DNA from: Nocardioides phosphati
GTDB lineage: Bacteria; Actinomycetota; Actinomycetes; Propionibacteriales; Nocardioidaceae
Assembly: GCF_014646375.1 (NCBI RefSeq)
Contig: NZ_BMNI01000015.1
Coordinates: forward strand, 1-44,037
Reading direction: 5' to 3'
DNA: 44,037 bases
Shown: positions 7,597 through 17,381 of the stretch, one piece after another
Position numbering within the stretch: position 1 is the stretch's first letter
How the letters are laid out: each line of letters starts with the position of its first letter
Translations under genes and position numbers: made by a program
The notes under the pieces: model-generated
What the model was told of the DNA's origin: nothing
The model's input: the letters and a program-made list of their open reading frames with translations, nothing else
Databases searched by the model: none

Positions 7597-10230
7597 TCAT
7601 CCCGCCTTCACGGTGGCCAGCGGCAGGCCGGTGGCCACCGTCACGGCTGCCGGGTCGGCGTACAGGGTGGTCCGCTGGCGGAGCGGGCGGCCGATGCCGG
7701 AGGTGATCTCGGCGAGCTCCTCGACGGTTTTCGCGGACCCGTGGCCCGACCCGGCCATACGCGAGATCGTCTCCTCCATGAGCGTGCCGCCGAGGTCGTC
7801 CGCTCCGGCTCCGAGCATGGCCTGGGCCCCCTCGACACCGAGCTTCACCCAGGACGTCTGGATGTGGTCGATCCGGCCGTGGAGCAGGATCCGGGCCATC
7901 GCGTGGACGGCGAGGTTGTCGCGCATCGTCGGGCCGGGGCGAGCCACGCCCGCGAGGTACAGCGGCGCCGAAGTGTGCACGAACGGCAGGGGCACGAACT
8001 CGGTGAAGCCGGCGATGCCCTGCTCCTGGTTGCGCTCCTGGAGGCCGGCGAGCAGCTTCAGGTGAGCGACCCAGTGGTGGGGTCGGTCGACGTGGCCGTA
8101 CATCATCGTCGAGCTCGACCGCACACCCACCCGGTGCGCGGTGGTGACGACCTCGATCCACGCAGACGTCGGTAGTTTGCCCTTCGTCAGCACCCAGCGG
8201 ACCTCGTCGTCGAGGATCTCCGCAGCGGTTCCGGGGATCGTGTCGAGGCCCGCCTCGCGAGCCCGGACGAGGAACTCCTCGATCGACAGCCCGGTCCGGC
8301 TGGCGCCGTTGACGATCTCCATCGGCGAGAAGGCGTGCACGTGCATCCCCGGCACGCGGGCCTTCACCGCAGCGGCCAGGTCGAAGTACGCCGTGCCCGG
8401 CAGCTGTGGATCGATACCGCCCTGCATGCAGACCTCGGTCGCCCCGAGCACCCACGCCTCCTCGGCCCGGTCGGCCACCTGGTCGAGTGAGAGCGAGTAG
8501 GCGTCGGCGTCCGTGCGGCGCTGGGCGAAGGCGCAGAACCGGCAGCCGACGTAACAGACATTGGTGAAGTTGATGTTCCGGTTGACGACGTGGGTGACCT
8601 CGTCGCCGACTGTCTCCCGGCGCAGGTGGTCGGCGAGTGCGACGACCTCGTCGAGCAACGCCCCTTCCGCCTCCATCAGGACCAGCGCCTGCTCCTCCGA
8701 CAGCCCGGCGGGGTCACGCTCCGCGGCCTTCAGGGCTGCGACACCGTCGACCGAGGCCCGTGAGCGCGGTGCCGCGGCGGGCGCGGCGAAGGACGCGCGC
8801 AGCTCGTCCCAGTCGCCGTAGACGCTGTCGAAGTCGTCGCGACGGTCGGCGGTGCGCCCGGTCGTGTCGATCGTGGCGTGCAGGTCCGTGCGGCCGGCGC
8901 CCTCCAGGGCCGGGTCCGGCTCCTGCCAGGGCAGGCCAGTCGGACGGACGCCCGCACGGGCCAGCCCGTCGGCGCCCGCGAGCGCCGTGACGTGCGGATG
9001 CAGACGCGGGTCGATCCAGGCCTCGCCGCGCTTGAGCGAGCCGGTGACGTACTCGGGGTGGACGGTGAGCCGGGGGCGCAGGTCGAAACCCACAGACGCG
9101 GCGAGTTCACGCAGCCGGTCGAGGGAGGGCCAGGGGCGCTCGGGGTTCACGTGGTCCGGGGTCAGCGGTGAGACGCCCCCGAAGTCGTCGACGCCGGCCC
9201 TCAGCAGGAGGCGGCACTCGTCGAGGTCGACCAGGTTGGGCGGCGCCTGGACCCGCATCCGCGGGCCAACGACCAGCCGCGTCACCGCGATCGCGGCGCG
9301 GTACTCCTCGAGCGCGAGGTCGTCGACGTGGCGCATCGCGGTCTCGGGCTTGGCCCGGAAGTTCTGGACGATGACCTCCTGCACCGCGCCATAGCGGCGA
9401 GCCGTGGCACGCAGGGCGAAGATCGTCTCTGCGCGCTCGGCCAGGGTCTCGCCGATGCCGACCAGCAGGCCCGAGGTGAAGGGAACCGCGTGCCGCCCGG
9501 CGTCCTCGAGCGTGCGCAGGCGGACGGCGGGGTCCTTGTCGGGCGAACCGAAGTGGGCCAGGCCCTTCGTCTCGTGCAGCCGCCGAGAGGTGGTCTCGAG
9601 CATGATCCCCATCGATGGTGCGACCGGCTTGAGCCGGCCGAGCTCCTCCCAAGTCAGGACACCCGGGTTGAGGTGCGGCAGCAGCCCCGTCTCCTCGAGG
9701 ACCCGGACCGCGAGCGCCCGCACGTAGGCGAGCGTCGAGTCGTAGCCCTGCTCGTCGAGCCAGGCACGCGCCTCCGGCCACCGGTCCTCCGGGCGGTCGC
9801 CCAGGGTGAAGAGCGCCTCGAGGCAGCCGAGTTCGGCGCCCCGCCTGGCGATCTCCACGACCTCATCAGGCGACAGGTATGGCGCCCGCCCGGCGCGCTC
9901 GGCCTGCGCAGGTGTCTCCACGAACGTGCAGTAGTGGCACCGGTCGCGGCAGAGCCGGGTGACCGGGATGAAGACCTTCGGGGAGTAGGTGACCACTCCG
10001 GGCCGCCCGGCGGCCGCCAGGCCCGCGTCGCGGACCCGCGCGGCAGCGGCGCAGAGCTCGTCCAGCTCCTCCCCGCGGGCGGCGAGCAACGCCGTCGCCT
10101 CGGCCACGTCGAGGGCCGCGCCGCGGCGTACCCGGGCGAGGGCGCGGCGGACCTGCTGCGGAGTGACCACGGGCTGCCCGGCCACGTCGGGCATGGGCGC
10201 GCGCGGGACGACCCCGTCGACCTCAGGCAT
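7597..10230 (-). CDS. fbiC: FO synthase FbiC (fused CofG-CofH radical SAM enzyme)
   Basis: 877 residues, close to the ~856 of mycobacterial FbiC. It carries two radical-SAM halves that build 7,8-didemethyl-8-hydroxy-5-deazariboflavin (FO) from tyrosine and the flavin precursor 5-amino-6-ribitylaminouracil. The first half (CofG type) has the cluster motif Cys94-x3-Cys98-x2-Cys101 in C-R-D-R-C-H-Y-C. The second (CofH type) has Cys559-x3-Cys563-x2-Cys566 in C-Y-V-G-C-R-F-C. A 60-residue Ala/Arg linker joins them around 450-510. It overlaps the upstream thioesterase gene by eight bases and sits sixth in an operon of fatty-acid-type catabolic genes, so FO supply would rise with catabolism. No broken motif seen. 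Confidence 0.96.
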   Translation of the reverse strand: MPEVDGVVPRAPMPDVAGQPVVTPQQVRRALARVRRGAALDVAEATALLAARGEELDELCAAAARVRDAGLAAAGRPGVVTYSPKVFIPVTRLCRDRCHYCTFVETPAQAERAGRAPYLSPDEVVEIARRGAELGCLEALFTLGDRPEDRWPEARAWLDEQGYDSTLAYVRALAVRVLEETGLLPHLNPGVLTWEELGRLKPVAPSMGIMLETTSRRLHETKGLAHFGSPDKDPAVRLRTLEDAGRHAVPFTSGLLVGIGETLAERAETIFALRATARRYGAVQEVIVQNFRAKPETAMRHVDDLALEEYRAAIAVTRLVVGPRMRVQAPPNLVDLDECRLLLRAGVDDFGGVSPLTPDHVNPERPWPSLDRLRELAASVGFDLRPRLTVHPEYVTGSLKRGEAWIDPRLHPHVTALAGADGLARAGVRPTGLPWQEPDPALEGAGRTDLHATIDTTGRTADRRDDFDSVYGDWDELRASFAAPAAAPRSRASVDGVAALKAAERDPAGLSEEQALVLMEAEGALLDEVVALADHLRRETVGDEVTHVVNRNINFTNVCYVGCRFCAFAQRRTDADAYSLSLDQVADRAEEAWVLGATEVCMQGGIDPQLPGTAYFDLAAAVKARVPGMHVHAFSPMEIVNGASRTGLSIEEFLVRAREAGLDTIPGTAAEILDDEVRWVLTKGKLPTSAWIEVVTTAHRVGVRSSSTMMYGHVDRPHHWVAHLKLLAGLQERNQEQGIAGFTEFVPLPFVHTSAPLYLAGVARPGPTMRDNLAVHAMARILLHGRIDHIQTSWVKLGVEGAQAMLGAGADDLGGTLMEETISRMAGSGHGSAKTVEELAEITSGIGRPLRQRTTLYADPAAVTVATGLPLATVKAG

Positions 10231-10696
10231 CGGCGTCGGGCAGGCGGCGGAGCAGGTAGCTGCCCGTCGTGGTGGCGACGGATGTGCCCGCGGTGTCGGT
10301 GAGGACGGTGCTCAGCGTGAACCGGATCTTCGGGGCCCCTGCCTCGAGCTCGGCGGCGATCCGGGCGAGCTCGGCCTCGTCGAGGCTCGCCCGTGCGCGC
10401 ACGGTGGTCGTAGCCGGTGCGCGGTACGAGATCTGCATGTCGGCCACGATCGGCAGGTAGCCGGTCAGGTCCCAGGTCGCCGCGGGCAGGTAGCCGCCCA
10501 GCACCTCGGCGACGGTGAAGAGCGACCCGGCGTACATCACGCCGAAGTGGTTGCCGTTGGGGCCGAGCGGGATCTCCGCCTCGGCGACGCCGCGCCCGAG
10601 CCGGACCGCTCGCACGTCCATCGCCGCCAGGATCGGCGTGAGGGCGTTCGCGGCCTCGGTCCGCCGGGCCACCTCAGCAGCATCGAGGCCGGTCAT
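10223..10696 (-). CDS. Hotdog-fold thioesterase (YiiD/DUF4442-like)
   Basis: 157 residues. The [19 protein letters not shown] motif (about 46-64) is the central hotdog helix, followed by four long strands and a C-terminal S-Y-L-L-R-R. This fits the YiiD-C/DUF4442 branch of hotdog thioesterases. The likely role is hydrolysis of acyl-CoA intermediates, freeing CoA. It overlaps both neighbours (ATGA with the aldehyde dehydrogenase, eight bases with fbiC), so it is part of one transcript. Confidence 0.8.
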   Translation of the reverse strand: MTGLDAAEVARRTEAANALTPILAAMDVRAVRLGRGVAEAEIPLGPNGNHFGVMYAGSLFTVAEVLGGYLPAATWDLTGYLPIVADMQISYRAPATTTVRARASLDEAELARIAAELEAGAPKIRFTLSTVLTDTAGTSVATTTGSYLLRRLPDADA

Positions 10697-12282
10697 CGCA
10701 GGCCCAGCTTCTTGAAGAGCTTCAGCTGCTGGTTGGTCAGGGTGACGAACTGCTCCGCGGTCTTTCTCTCGGGTACGCCGAGAGCGATCAGCCGCTGGGT
10801 GGCGATGGTCTGCGACTCGGTGTACTTGCGGATGCCCTCGGCACCGTGGCGACGGCCGAGGCCGCTGTCGCCCATGCCGCCCATGCCCGCCTCGACCGAT
10901 CCAGCCGCGGCGGCAGCGCCGTCGTTGATGCTGACCGCGCCCGCCCGGATCCGCTGCGCGAGCGACTCGGCCCGGCCGGTGTCCTTCGACCAGATGCTGG
11001 CCGAGAGGCCGTAGCTGCCCCTGTTGGCCAGCGCGACGGCCTCGGCGTCGGAGCCGAACCGGTAGAGCGCGATGACCGGGCCGAAGGTCTCCTCGTCGCA
11101 GACCTCCATCTCCTCGGTGACCCCTTCGAGCACGGTCGGCTCGTAGCAGAGCGGCCCCAGATCAGGGCGCGCGCGGCCGCCCGCGAGCACCGTCGCGCCC
11201 TTGGACCGGGCGTCCTCGACGTGCGCGGAGACGGCGTCGAGCTGCGCCTGCGAGGTGAGCGAGCCCAGGTCGACAGAGAAGTCGTAGGCCTGCCCGATCG
11301 ACTGCGCCTGCGTGGCGGCGACCACGGCGTCGCGGAACGCGTCGTACACCGCGTCGTGGACGTAGACGCGCTCGATCGCGATGCACATCTGGCCGGTGTT
11401 GGCGAAGGCTGCCATCACCGTGCCGGCTGCGGCCTTCGTGATGTCGGCGTCCTCGCGGACGATGAGGGGGTTCTTGCCACCAAGCTCGAGCGAGGCGCCG
11501 ATCAGGCGGCGGCCGGCCTGCTCGCCGACACGGCGACCGGTGGCCGTCGAGCCGGTGAAGCAGATGTAGTCGACGCCCTCGATGAGCGCGTTGCCGACCA
11601 CGGAGCCGGCACCGGCGACGACCTGCCAGAGGTCGGCCGGCAGGCCCGCCTCGGCGAGCAGGGCCCGTGTCCAGAGCAGGGTGAGCGGCGTCTGCGAGTC
11701 GGCCTTCGACACGACCGCGTTGCCGGCCAGCAGGGCGGGGATGACGTCGCCCACGCCGAGGTACAGGGGGTAGTTCCACGGCGAGATGATGCCGACAACC
11801 CCCTTGGGGACGCGCACCTCCTTCACCTTCGTGAGGACGGGCACCATGCCGCGGACCGGGTTGTCGGCGAGGTACGCCTTGGCCTTGCGGCCGTAGTGGC
11901 GCGCGATCGTCGCGACCTGGGCGATCTCCTGCCACGCGTGGAGGCGGCCCTTGCCGGTCTCCCACTGGATGAGGTCGAGGACCTCGTCCTGGCGGTCGAC
12001 GAGCAGGTCGTGGAAGGCGAGCATCACGTTCGCGCGCTGGCGGACCGGCGTCTGGTGCCACCCGGGCTGGACGGCGCGGCCCCGGCCGACGGCGTTCTCG
12101 ACGTCGTCGGCAGTCGACGTGGGAAGCGTAACCGTCGGCTGCAGGTCGTAGGGCGCGACTGGCGTGAGCGCCGGCCCGTCACCGTCGGGGGCGCGGACGA
12201 CCCAGCGGAGCAGGTCCGCCTCGCGGTCCGGGGTGAGCCAGGCCGGGCGGTACGTCGAGGCTGTGCTGGTCATGCTGGTCAT
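10693..12282 (-). CDS. NAD(P)-dependent aldehyde dehydrogenase
   Basis: 529 residues, full-length ALDH superfamily, close to the succinate-semialdehyde dehydrogenase group. Visible residues: oxyanion Asn170 in S-P-W-N-Y-P, Lys193 for cofactor binding, F-T-G-S-T-A-T-G-R at about 242-250, general base Glu266 in L-E-L-G-G-K, and nucleophile Cys300 in N-T-G-Q-M-C. It oxidises an aldehyde to an acid, which fits an aldehyde formed by oxidative cleavage upstream and activated next by the acyl-CoA synthetase in this operon. ATG at 12282; an alternative ATG lies three codons on. Cytoplasmic. Confidence 0.92.
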   Translation of the reverse strand: MTSMTSTASTYRPAWLTPDREADLLRWVVRAPDGDGPALTPVAPYDLQPTVTLPTSTADDVENAVGRGRAVQPGWHQTPVRQRANVMLAFHDLLVDRQDEVLDLIQWETGKGRLHAWQEIAQVATIARHYGRKAKAYLADNPVRGMVPVLTKVKEVRVPKGVVGIISPWNYPLYLGVGDVIPALLAGNAVVSKADSQTPLTLLWTRALLAEAGLPADLWQVVAGAGSVVGNALIEGVDYICFTGSTATGRRVGEQAGRRLIGASLELGGKNPLIVREDADITKAAAGTVMAAFANTGQMCIAIERVYVHDAVYDAFRDAVVAATQAQSIGQAYDFSVDLGSLTSQAQLDAVSAHVEDARSKGATVLAGGRARPDLGPLCYEPTVLEGVTEEMEVCDEETFGPVIALYRFGSDAEAVALANRGSYGLSASIWSKDTGRAESLAQRIRAGAVSINDGAAAAAGSVEAGMGGMGDSGLGRRHGAEGIRKYTESQTIATQRLIALGVPERKTAEQFVTLTNQQLKLFKKLGLR

Positions 12283-12306
12283 CTCTCGTCCTCTGGTCGA
12301 TCGGGG

Positions 12307-13182
12307 TCAGGGGTAGCGGAGCGGTTCGGGGGTGATGCGGGGGTCACGGGAGGTCCGCCACATCGCCCAGGAGGCGAAGCCGTTGCGGCGGACCAGGCCG
12401 GGCACGAGGCCGAGCAGCTTGCTGAAGCCCCCGAGCAGGCGCGCGTGCCGTGCTGTGCGCGCGTCGCGCGGCAGGCCGAAGCGGCCGGCCAGCTCCGGCG
12501 GGACCGTCTCGGCGACGAAGGACCGTTGCCAGCGGAGCAGCGGAGCGTTGAGCAGGTCGAAGAGCCACTGCGGGACCAACGGAGGCGCCTTCGGCGCGTT
12601 GTGCAGCAGGTCCTGGACCACCTCGTTGTCCTCCAGCGTGGTCAACATCTGCGCGAAGTACTCGTCGTACTCTGCGATGGAGCCCGGCAGGAGCCGGTCC
12701 TCGCAGCCGATCAGCAGGCCGATCCGGCGCCACTCGTCGAAGAGTTGCTCCTCCCCGGCCGGGCTCAGCCCGCGCGCATAGTCGCGGAGGAACAGCCGCC
12801 AGGCGTCGAACAGGGTCGCGTGCACCCAGACGTACGCCGCCGGGTTGCGGGCGCTGTACCGGCGGCCCTGGTCGTCGACGCCCGTGATCTCCCTGTGCAT
12901 CGCCAGCAGCCGCTGCCCCTCCTCCGCGGTGCGGTAGCCACCGAAGACCTGGCGGATCACCGACGTCGCGGTGCGCCAGAGCCGCCCGTAAGGGTCGGTC
13001 TTGTAGACGGAGTGCTGCCCGACGGCGGCGCCCACCATCGGATGCGCGACCTGGAGCACCAGCGTCCGGATCGCAACGAGGAAGAAACGCAGGTCGCTGG
13101 CGGCGTACCAGGAGGCGGCCCCCGGACCGGGCGGCCGGGCCGGCAGCCAGAGGGGCGGATCCACCGGGAGCGAATCACCCAT
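12307..13182 (-). CDS. DUF2236 (MpaB/latex-clearing-protein-like) haem oxygenase, copy 1
   Basis: 291 residues covering the whole DUF2236 domain. Family marks are L-V-L-Q-V-A-H-P-M-V-G-A-A-V-G-Q-H-S (about 41-58), Arg70-Thr71 in L-W-R-T-A, and the probable haem-ligand His96 in M-H-R-E-I-T-G, followed by Y-S-A-R-N-P-A-A-Y-V-W-V-H-A-T. DUF2236 includes rubber oxygenase Lcp and fungal MpaB, which cleave C=C bonds in isoprenoid chains; most bacterial members are uncharacterised. There is no Tat or Sec signal, unlike secreted Lcp, so the substrate is probably intracellular. It overlaps the acyl-CoA synthetase stop by eight bases. Confidence 0.88.
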   Translation of the reverse strand: MGDSLPVDPPLWLPARPPGPGAASWYAASDLRFFLVAIRTLVLQVAHPMVGAAVGQHSVYKTDPYGRLWRTATSVIRQVFGGYRTAEEGQRLLAMHREITGVDDQGRRYSARNPAAYVWVHATLFDAWRLFLRDYARGLSPAGEEQLFDEWRRIGLLIGCEDRLLPGSIAEYDEYFAQMLTTLEDNEVVQDLLHNAPKAPPLVPQWLFDLLNAPLLRWQRSFVAETVPPELAGRFGLPRDARTARHARLLGGFSKLLGLVPGLVRRNGFASWAMWRTSRDPRITPEPLRYP

Positions 13183-15025
13183 AGAGCGCCTCGACGGCCG
13201 CGGCGTGGTGCTCGTGGACCACGCGCCGCTTCAGCTTCAGGGTCGGGGTGAGCTCGGCCGACTCGGCGGTCCACTCCATCGGCAACAGCTCCCACTTCTT
13301 GACCTGCTCCGGTCGGGAGAGCCGTTCGTTGGCCCTGTCGACGGCCTGCTGGACCATCGCGCGGATCTGCGGGTGCGCGGCGAGCGCCTCGACCGAGGTG
13401 TCCTCGATGCCGAGCTTCGCAGCGATCAGGGGGGCGATCTCGCCGTCGAGCGTCAGCAACGCGACGACGTACGGCTTGCCGTCGCCGATCGCCATCGCGT
13501 GGCCGACCAGCGGGGACTCCTTGAGGTAGTTCTCGATCACCGAGGGGGCGATGTTCTTGCCCGAGGAGGTGATGATCATCTCCTTCTTCCGGTCCACGAC
13601 CTTGAGGAACCCCTCGGCGTCAATTTGGCCGATGTCGCCGGTGTGCGCCCAGCCGTCGCCGTCGATCAGTTCCGCGGTGGCCTTCGGATTGGCGTGGTAG
13701 CCCGGCGTCACGACAGGACCACGGGCGAGGATCTCGCCGTCCTCGTCGAGTTTGATCTCGATGCCGGGCATCGGACGGCCCACGGTGCCCATCCGGAACG
13801 CATCCGGTGTACCGGCGCAGACCGACGCGGTGGTCTCGGTCATGCCGTAGACGTCGAGGATCCGAAGGCCCAAGCCCGCGAAGAAGCTGGCCACCTCGAG
13901 CGGCATGGGTGCCGCCGCGGACGCGGTCCACTTCGCGCGGTCGAGGCCGAGGAGGGCACGCATCGGGGCAAGCACCAAGCCATCCCACTGGGCGAAGGCA
14001 GCCTCGATCTCCGGAGTCGTCTCCGCGCCGACCTGCTGTGCGAGGACCCAGGCGCGGCCGGCCTCCATCGCAGCCGCGACGGCGGCTCGCTTCTGCTCGT
14101 CGGGCTCCATCGCCAGCTTCGCCGCGACTCCGGTCATGATCTTCTCCCACACACGCGGGACGCCGAAGAAGCGCGTCGGCCGCACCTCTGCCAGTGCTCC
14201 CACCAGCTGGGCGGGGTCGGCGATCAGGTGGACGTGACCGGACTGCACCTGCGGGATGTAGAGGCCCAGCACGCGCTCGGCGATGTGCGCGAGCGGAAGG
14301 TACGAGATCGTGATGCCCGGCTCCGCGAGCTGCCCGGCCTCGATCGACGCCTCGCACTCGAAGAGCACGTTGCCGTGGGTGAGGACCACTCCCTTGGGGT
14401 CACCGGTGGTGCCGGAGGTGTAGAGGATCGTGGCCGGCTGATCAGGGGTGACACCCGCGGCCCGCTCCGCCAGAACCGTGCCGCCCTGCGCGCGGAGCTC
14501 TCGGCCTGCGGCGACCAGGCCGTCCCAGGTGAGGTGCTCCCCGGCGGCAGCGGCGTCGAGCACGACCACGCTGGTGAGCGTCCGCTGCACCTGCTCGTCG
14601 GCCAACGCGAGCGCCCACCGCTCGAGTTGCTCAGCCCCCTCGAGCACGACGACGTGCGGCGCGGCGTGACGGGCGTACCAGGTCACCTGCGCCGGCGACA
14701 ACGTCGCGTAGACCGAGATGGGGACGGCACCGGCATGCAGCGCACCGCTGTCAGCGAGCACGTGCTCGATCCGGCTCGACGCCATGATGCAGACCCGCTC
14801 CCCCGGCTCGACGCCGAGCGTGACCAGGCCAGCCGCCACGTCGAGTGCGCCCTCGCGCACCTCGCCCCAGCTGACCGTTCGCCAGCCGGTGCCGTCCGCG
14901 GTACGCCGGTCGGAGTAGGCCGGCTGGTCGGCGTATTGCCGGGCCGTATCCGCAAGGCGGGTGAGGAGGGTCGCCCCTGCGATCCGCTCCGTGAGCGTCT
15001 TCCGCTCCAGAAGGACGTCGTCCAT
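13175..15025 (-). CDS. Long-chain acyl-CoA synthetase (AMP-binding, FadD-type)
   Basis: 616 residues of the ANL superfamily. The P-loop I-L-Y-T-S-G-T-T-G-D-P-K-G lies near 196-208, Y-G-M-T-E-T-T near 395, and the C-terminal hinge has G-D-I-G-Q-I-D, V-D-R-K-K-E and the late conserved G-K-N-I-A-P. Length and motifs fit the long-chain acyl-CoA synthetase branch (FadD15-like). It activates a carboxylic acid to acyl-CoA through acyl-AMP. It starts 28 bases after the acyl-CoA dehydrogenase stop and is second in the operon. It should feed acyl-CoA to the dehydrogenases and racemase encoded in this window. Confidence 0.92.
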   Translation of the reverse strand: MDDVLLERKTLTERIAGATLLTRLADTARQYADQPAYSDRRTADGTGWRTVSWGEVREGALDVAAGLVTLGVEPGERVCIMASSRIEHVLADSGALHAGAVPISVYATLSPAQVTWYARHAAPHVVVLEGAEQLERWALALADEQVQRTLTSVVVLDAAAAGEHLTWDGLVAAGRELRAQGGTVLAERAAGVTPDQPATILYTSGTTGDPKGVVLTHGNVLFECEASIEAGQLAEPGITISYLPLAHIAERVLGLYIPQVQSGHVHLIADPAQLVGALAEVRPTRFFGVPRVWEKIMTGVAAKLAMEPDEQKRAAVAAAMEAGRAWVLAQQVGAETTPEIEAAFAQWDGLVLAPMRALLGLDRAKWTASAAAPMPLEVASFFAGLGLRILDVYGMTETTASVCAGTPDAFRMGTVGRPMPGIEIKLDEDGEILARGPVVTPGYHANPKATAELIDGDGWAHTGDIGQIDAEGFLKVVDRKKEMIITSSGKNIAPSVIENYLKESPLVGHAMAIGDGKPYVVALLTLDGEIAPLIAAKLGIEDTSVEALAAHPQIRAMVQQAVDRANERLSRPEQVKKWELLPMEWTAESAELTPTLKLKRRVVHEHHAAAVEALYG

Positions 15026-15052
15026 GGTGTTCCTCTTCTCCGTGCGGGCGTG

Positions 15053-16243
15053 TCAGTAGGACTTGGGGAGGCCGAGCATCGAGGTGCCGATGTGCGCGAG
15101 CACGAGCTCCTCGGCGACCGGGATGTTCTTGGCGATGCGGGCGTCGCGGAACATCCGCTCGACGGGGTACTCCTTGGAGTAGGCCATGCCACCCAGGGTC
15201 TGGAAGGCCTGGTTCGCCGCCTCCCACCCGACCTGGGCACCGGTGAGCTTGGCGATGTTGGCCTCGTTGCCGCAGGGGCGGTCGTTGTCGAAGAGCCATG
15301 CGGCCTTGTAGGTCATCAGGCGGCCGAGCTCGGTCTTCGCCTTCAGCTGGGCGAGGGGGAACTGGATCGCCTGGTTGGCGCCGATCGGGCGGCCGAAGAC
15401 CTCGCGCTCGCAGGCGTAGCCGACGGCCACATCGAGTGCCGCCTGGGCCGCGCCGATGCCGCCGGCCGCGGCAAGGATCCGCTCCGGGTTGAGGACGTCC
15501 CACAGGACGCCGAAGCCCCGGTCCACCTCGCCGATGACGTTGGCGGCGGGCACCCGGACGTCGTCGAAGAAGACCTGGCTCGAGCAGAGGATGTTGCTGC
15601 CCATCTTCGGGATCGGCTGGTAGCTCAACGTGCCGGCGGCCAGTGCCTCCTTCACGTCGATGAGGAAGAGGGTGAATCCCGCGGTGCGCGGCAGCCCGCG
15701 ATTCCGGGTCCCGGCCGCCGGGATCGTGCGGGTCACCGCGACCATCCAGTCGGCGTTCTCGACGTTGGAGATCCAGATCTTCTGGCCCTTGATGACGAAC
15801 TCGTCGCCGTCGCGGCGGGCCGAGGTGGTGATCTCGATGGCATTGGAACCGGCATCGGGCTCGGTGAGCGCGAGGCAGAACTGCAGCTCGCCGGTCGCCA
15901 GGCCGGGCAGGATCCGCTGCTTCTGCTCCGCGGTGCCGTGACGGGTGACGGTCATGCTGCCGAAGCCCGGCGTCGTGACGTAGAAGAACGTGCCCGCGGT
16001 GCCGCCGGAGGCGCAGAGCGTCTCGTTCGCGACGGCGAGCTCCAGCATGCCCTGGCCACCGCCGCCGTACTCCTCTGGGACGGCGAGGCCGAGCCAGCCG
16101 CCAGCGGCCAGGTCGTCGTAGACCTCCTGCGGGAAGCGGTGCTCCTCCTCGCAGCGCGACCAGTACGCGTGGTCGTACTTGGCGGCGACTGCGGCGACGC
16201 CCTCGCGGACGGCGAGCGCGGAGTCGGGGAGTTCGAAGTCCAT
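15053..16243 (-). CDS. Acyl-CoA dehydrogenase (FadE-type), first gene of the fbiC operon
   Basis: About 396 residues. The ACAD fold is clear from L-A-L-T-E-P-D-A-G-S-N-A (flavin site), I-K-G-Q-K-I-W-I-S-N-V and R-E-V-F-G-R-P-I-G. The C terminus runs F-R-D-A-R-I-A-K-N-I-P-V-A-E-E-L-V-L then ends G-L-P-K-S-Y. That end is typical of a FadE branch without the classical I-Y-E-G-T motif, so the catalytic base cannot be placed with certainty. Of three in-frame ATGs I prefer 16243, with GAAGAGG at 16250-16256. It heads the ten-gene operon, and a TGACAGT-type operator lies 34 bases upstream. Confidence 0.9.
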   Translation of the reverse strand: MDFELPDSALAVREGVAAVAAKYDHAYWSRCEEEHRFPQEVYDDLAAGGWLGLAVPEEYGGGGQGMLELAVANETLCASGGTAGTFFYVTTPGFGSMTVTRHGTAEQKQRILPGLATGELQFCLALTEPDAGSNAIEITTSARRDGDEFVIKGQKIWISNVENADWMVAVTRTIPAAGTRNRGLPRTAGFTLFLIDVKEALAAGTLSYQPIPKMGSNILCSSQVFFDDVRVPAANVIGEVDRGFGVLWDVLNPERILAAAGGIGAAQAALDVAVGYACEREVFGRPIGANQAIQFPLAQLKAKTELGRLMTYKAAWLFDNDRPCGNEANIAKLTGAQVGWEAANQAFQTLGGMAYSKEYPVERMFRDARIAKNIPVAEELVLAHIGTSMLGLPKSY

Positions 16244-16276
16244 CATGATCCTCTTCAAGCGGGGCCAGAACAAACA

Positions 16277-16293
16277 TTACAGTAACACTGTCA
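16277..16293. promoter_or_regulatory. TGACAGT-type operator before the acyl-CoA dehydrogenase/fbiC operon
   Basis: TTACAGT AAC ACTGTCA differs by one base from the perfect 17-bp palindrome at 2203. It lies in the 60-base gap between the mceF stop and the acyl-CoA dehydrogenase start, so it probably governs an internal promoter for the ten-gene operon. A smaller palindrome, CACTG-T-CAGTG (16286-16296), overlaps it. Confidence 0.6.
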
Positions 16294-16303
16294 GTGTGTC
16301 CTG

Positions 16304-17371
16304 TCAGGGGCGTGGCACGTACTGCGAGCCACGCTGCTGGATGTGTGGGCCCACCGTCGTGCAGCGCGCACCGAGGGGCAGGGGCACGTGGTGTTGGTAC
16401 GGCGAGACCTGCGGGCCGTAGATGCAGTTCTTCGCCGTTGTGACCACGAGGATGACGCGGGCCGAGCCGCCCCGGGTGGCGTCCGACATCGCGACCATCT
16501 GGCCGGGCCCCCAGCGGTACCAGTGCAGGAGGCCGGGCAGGTGCGCGCGGGCCATCGCCGCGACCGGCGTGCCGTCGTCCAACATCTGCACGAGGGCCGG
16601 CGTTGCGGAGTCGAAGTCCTTCGAGATGACCGGGATGAGCGTCGCGCCCTCGTCGATCAGGCGGGCGATGGTCGCATTGGACTTCGCCAGCTGCCCCGTG
16701 ATGGCACGCGCGTTGGCCAGCAGCGTACGGACCGCGGGATCGAGGTCGTGGACCGCGCGGAGCGGCGTCTCCCCCTCCCGGACGAGGGCGAGGACGTCCG
16801 GGCTGATCGTCTCGATCAGGCCGAGCGTGCGGTCCACCTCGTCCATCAACGCGGGTAGGTCGGTCTCACCGTCGCCGAAGATCGCGCGGACCTCGCGGGC
16901 GATCGTGCGGAGGTCAGCGGTGTCGATGCGGCGGAGAAGCCTCTGAGTGTCGGCGAGCACCTTCCAGGTCGGCATCGGCAGCGCGGAGGCGTCGAGCGTG
17001 ACCTTCTCCCCATCGGCGAGGAACGGTCCGTCCACCGTCCGCGGCCGGATGTCGACGTACTGCTCGCCGACTGCTGAGAGGTTGGCCACGACGAATGCCG
17101 AGTTGCGTGGCACCTCGACGTCGCCCTCCAGGCGGAGCACTGCGCGTACACCTGAGGAGGTGAGCACCACCCGGGTCACCGATCCGATGTGCTGGCCCCG
17201 GTAGGAGACGTCGGAGTGTTTGTGCAGGCCGGCAGCCTCGGGCAGGTCGACGGAGACGTTGACGTGGTCGGCGAAGAGCGGCCCCGAGATGATGATCCGC
17301 CCGACGATCGCGGCGCCAACGACCACGATGACGGCGAGCCACACCTCAGCGATGTGGACCCGTCGCGTCAT
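16304..17371 (-). CDS. mceF: MCE-family substrate-binding protein, MceF position
   Basis: 355 residues, last of the mce set. It has an N-terminal membrane helix (about 11-28), an MlaD/MCE domain at about 38-115 with the Y-R-G-Q-H-I-G-S-V loop and a V-G-E-Q-Y-V-D-I strand, then a long helical needle to about 290. A C-terminal tail with two Cys in C-I-Y-G-P and C-T-T-V-G-P is typical of actinobacterial Mce proteins. I set the start at 17371, just after the lipoprotein stop. The open frame upstream of this belongs to the neighbour's shadow. Confidence 0.88.
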   Translation of the reverse strand: MTRRVHIAEVWLAVIVVVGAAIVGRIIISGPLFADHVNVSVDLPEAAGLHKHSDVSYRGQHIGSVTRVVLTSSGVRAVLRLEGDVEVPRNSAFVVANLSAVGEQYVDIRPRTVDGPFLADGEKVTLDASALPMPTWKVLADTQRLLRRIDTADLRTIAREVRAIFGDGETDLPALMDEVDRTLGLIETISPDVLALVREGETPLRAVHDLDPAVRTLLANARAITGQLAKSNATIARLIDEGATLIPVISKDFDSATPALVQMLDDGTPVAAMARAHLPGLLHWYRWGPGQMVAMSDATRGGSARVILVVTTAKNCIYGPQVSPYQHHVPLPLGARCTTVGPHIQQRGSQYVPRP

Positions 17372-17381
17372 GGTGCTGTGG

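Noticed and set aside
10846..13251. Long plus-strand frame opposite aldehyde dehydrogenase and DUF2236
   Set aside because: Shadow of real minus-strand genes with intact catalytic motifs; no recognisable domain of its own.
13205..16285. Very long open frame on the plus strand opposite the acyl-CoA synthetase and dehydrogenase
   Set aside because: It is exactly antisense to two well-supported genes, has Arg/His/Gly/Val-rich content without domains, and results from high GC at third codon positions.
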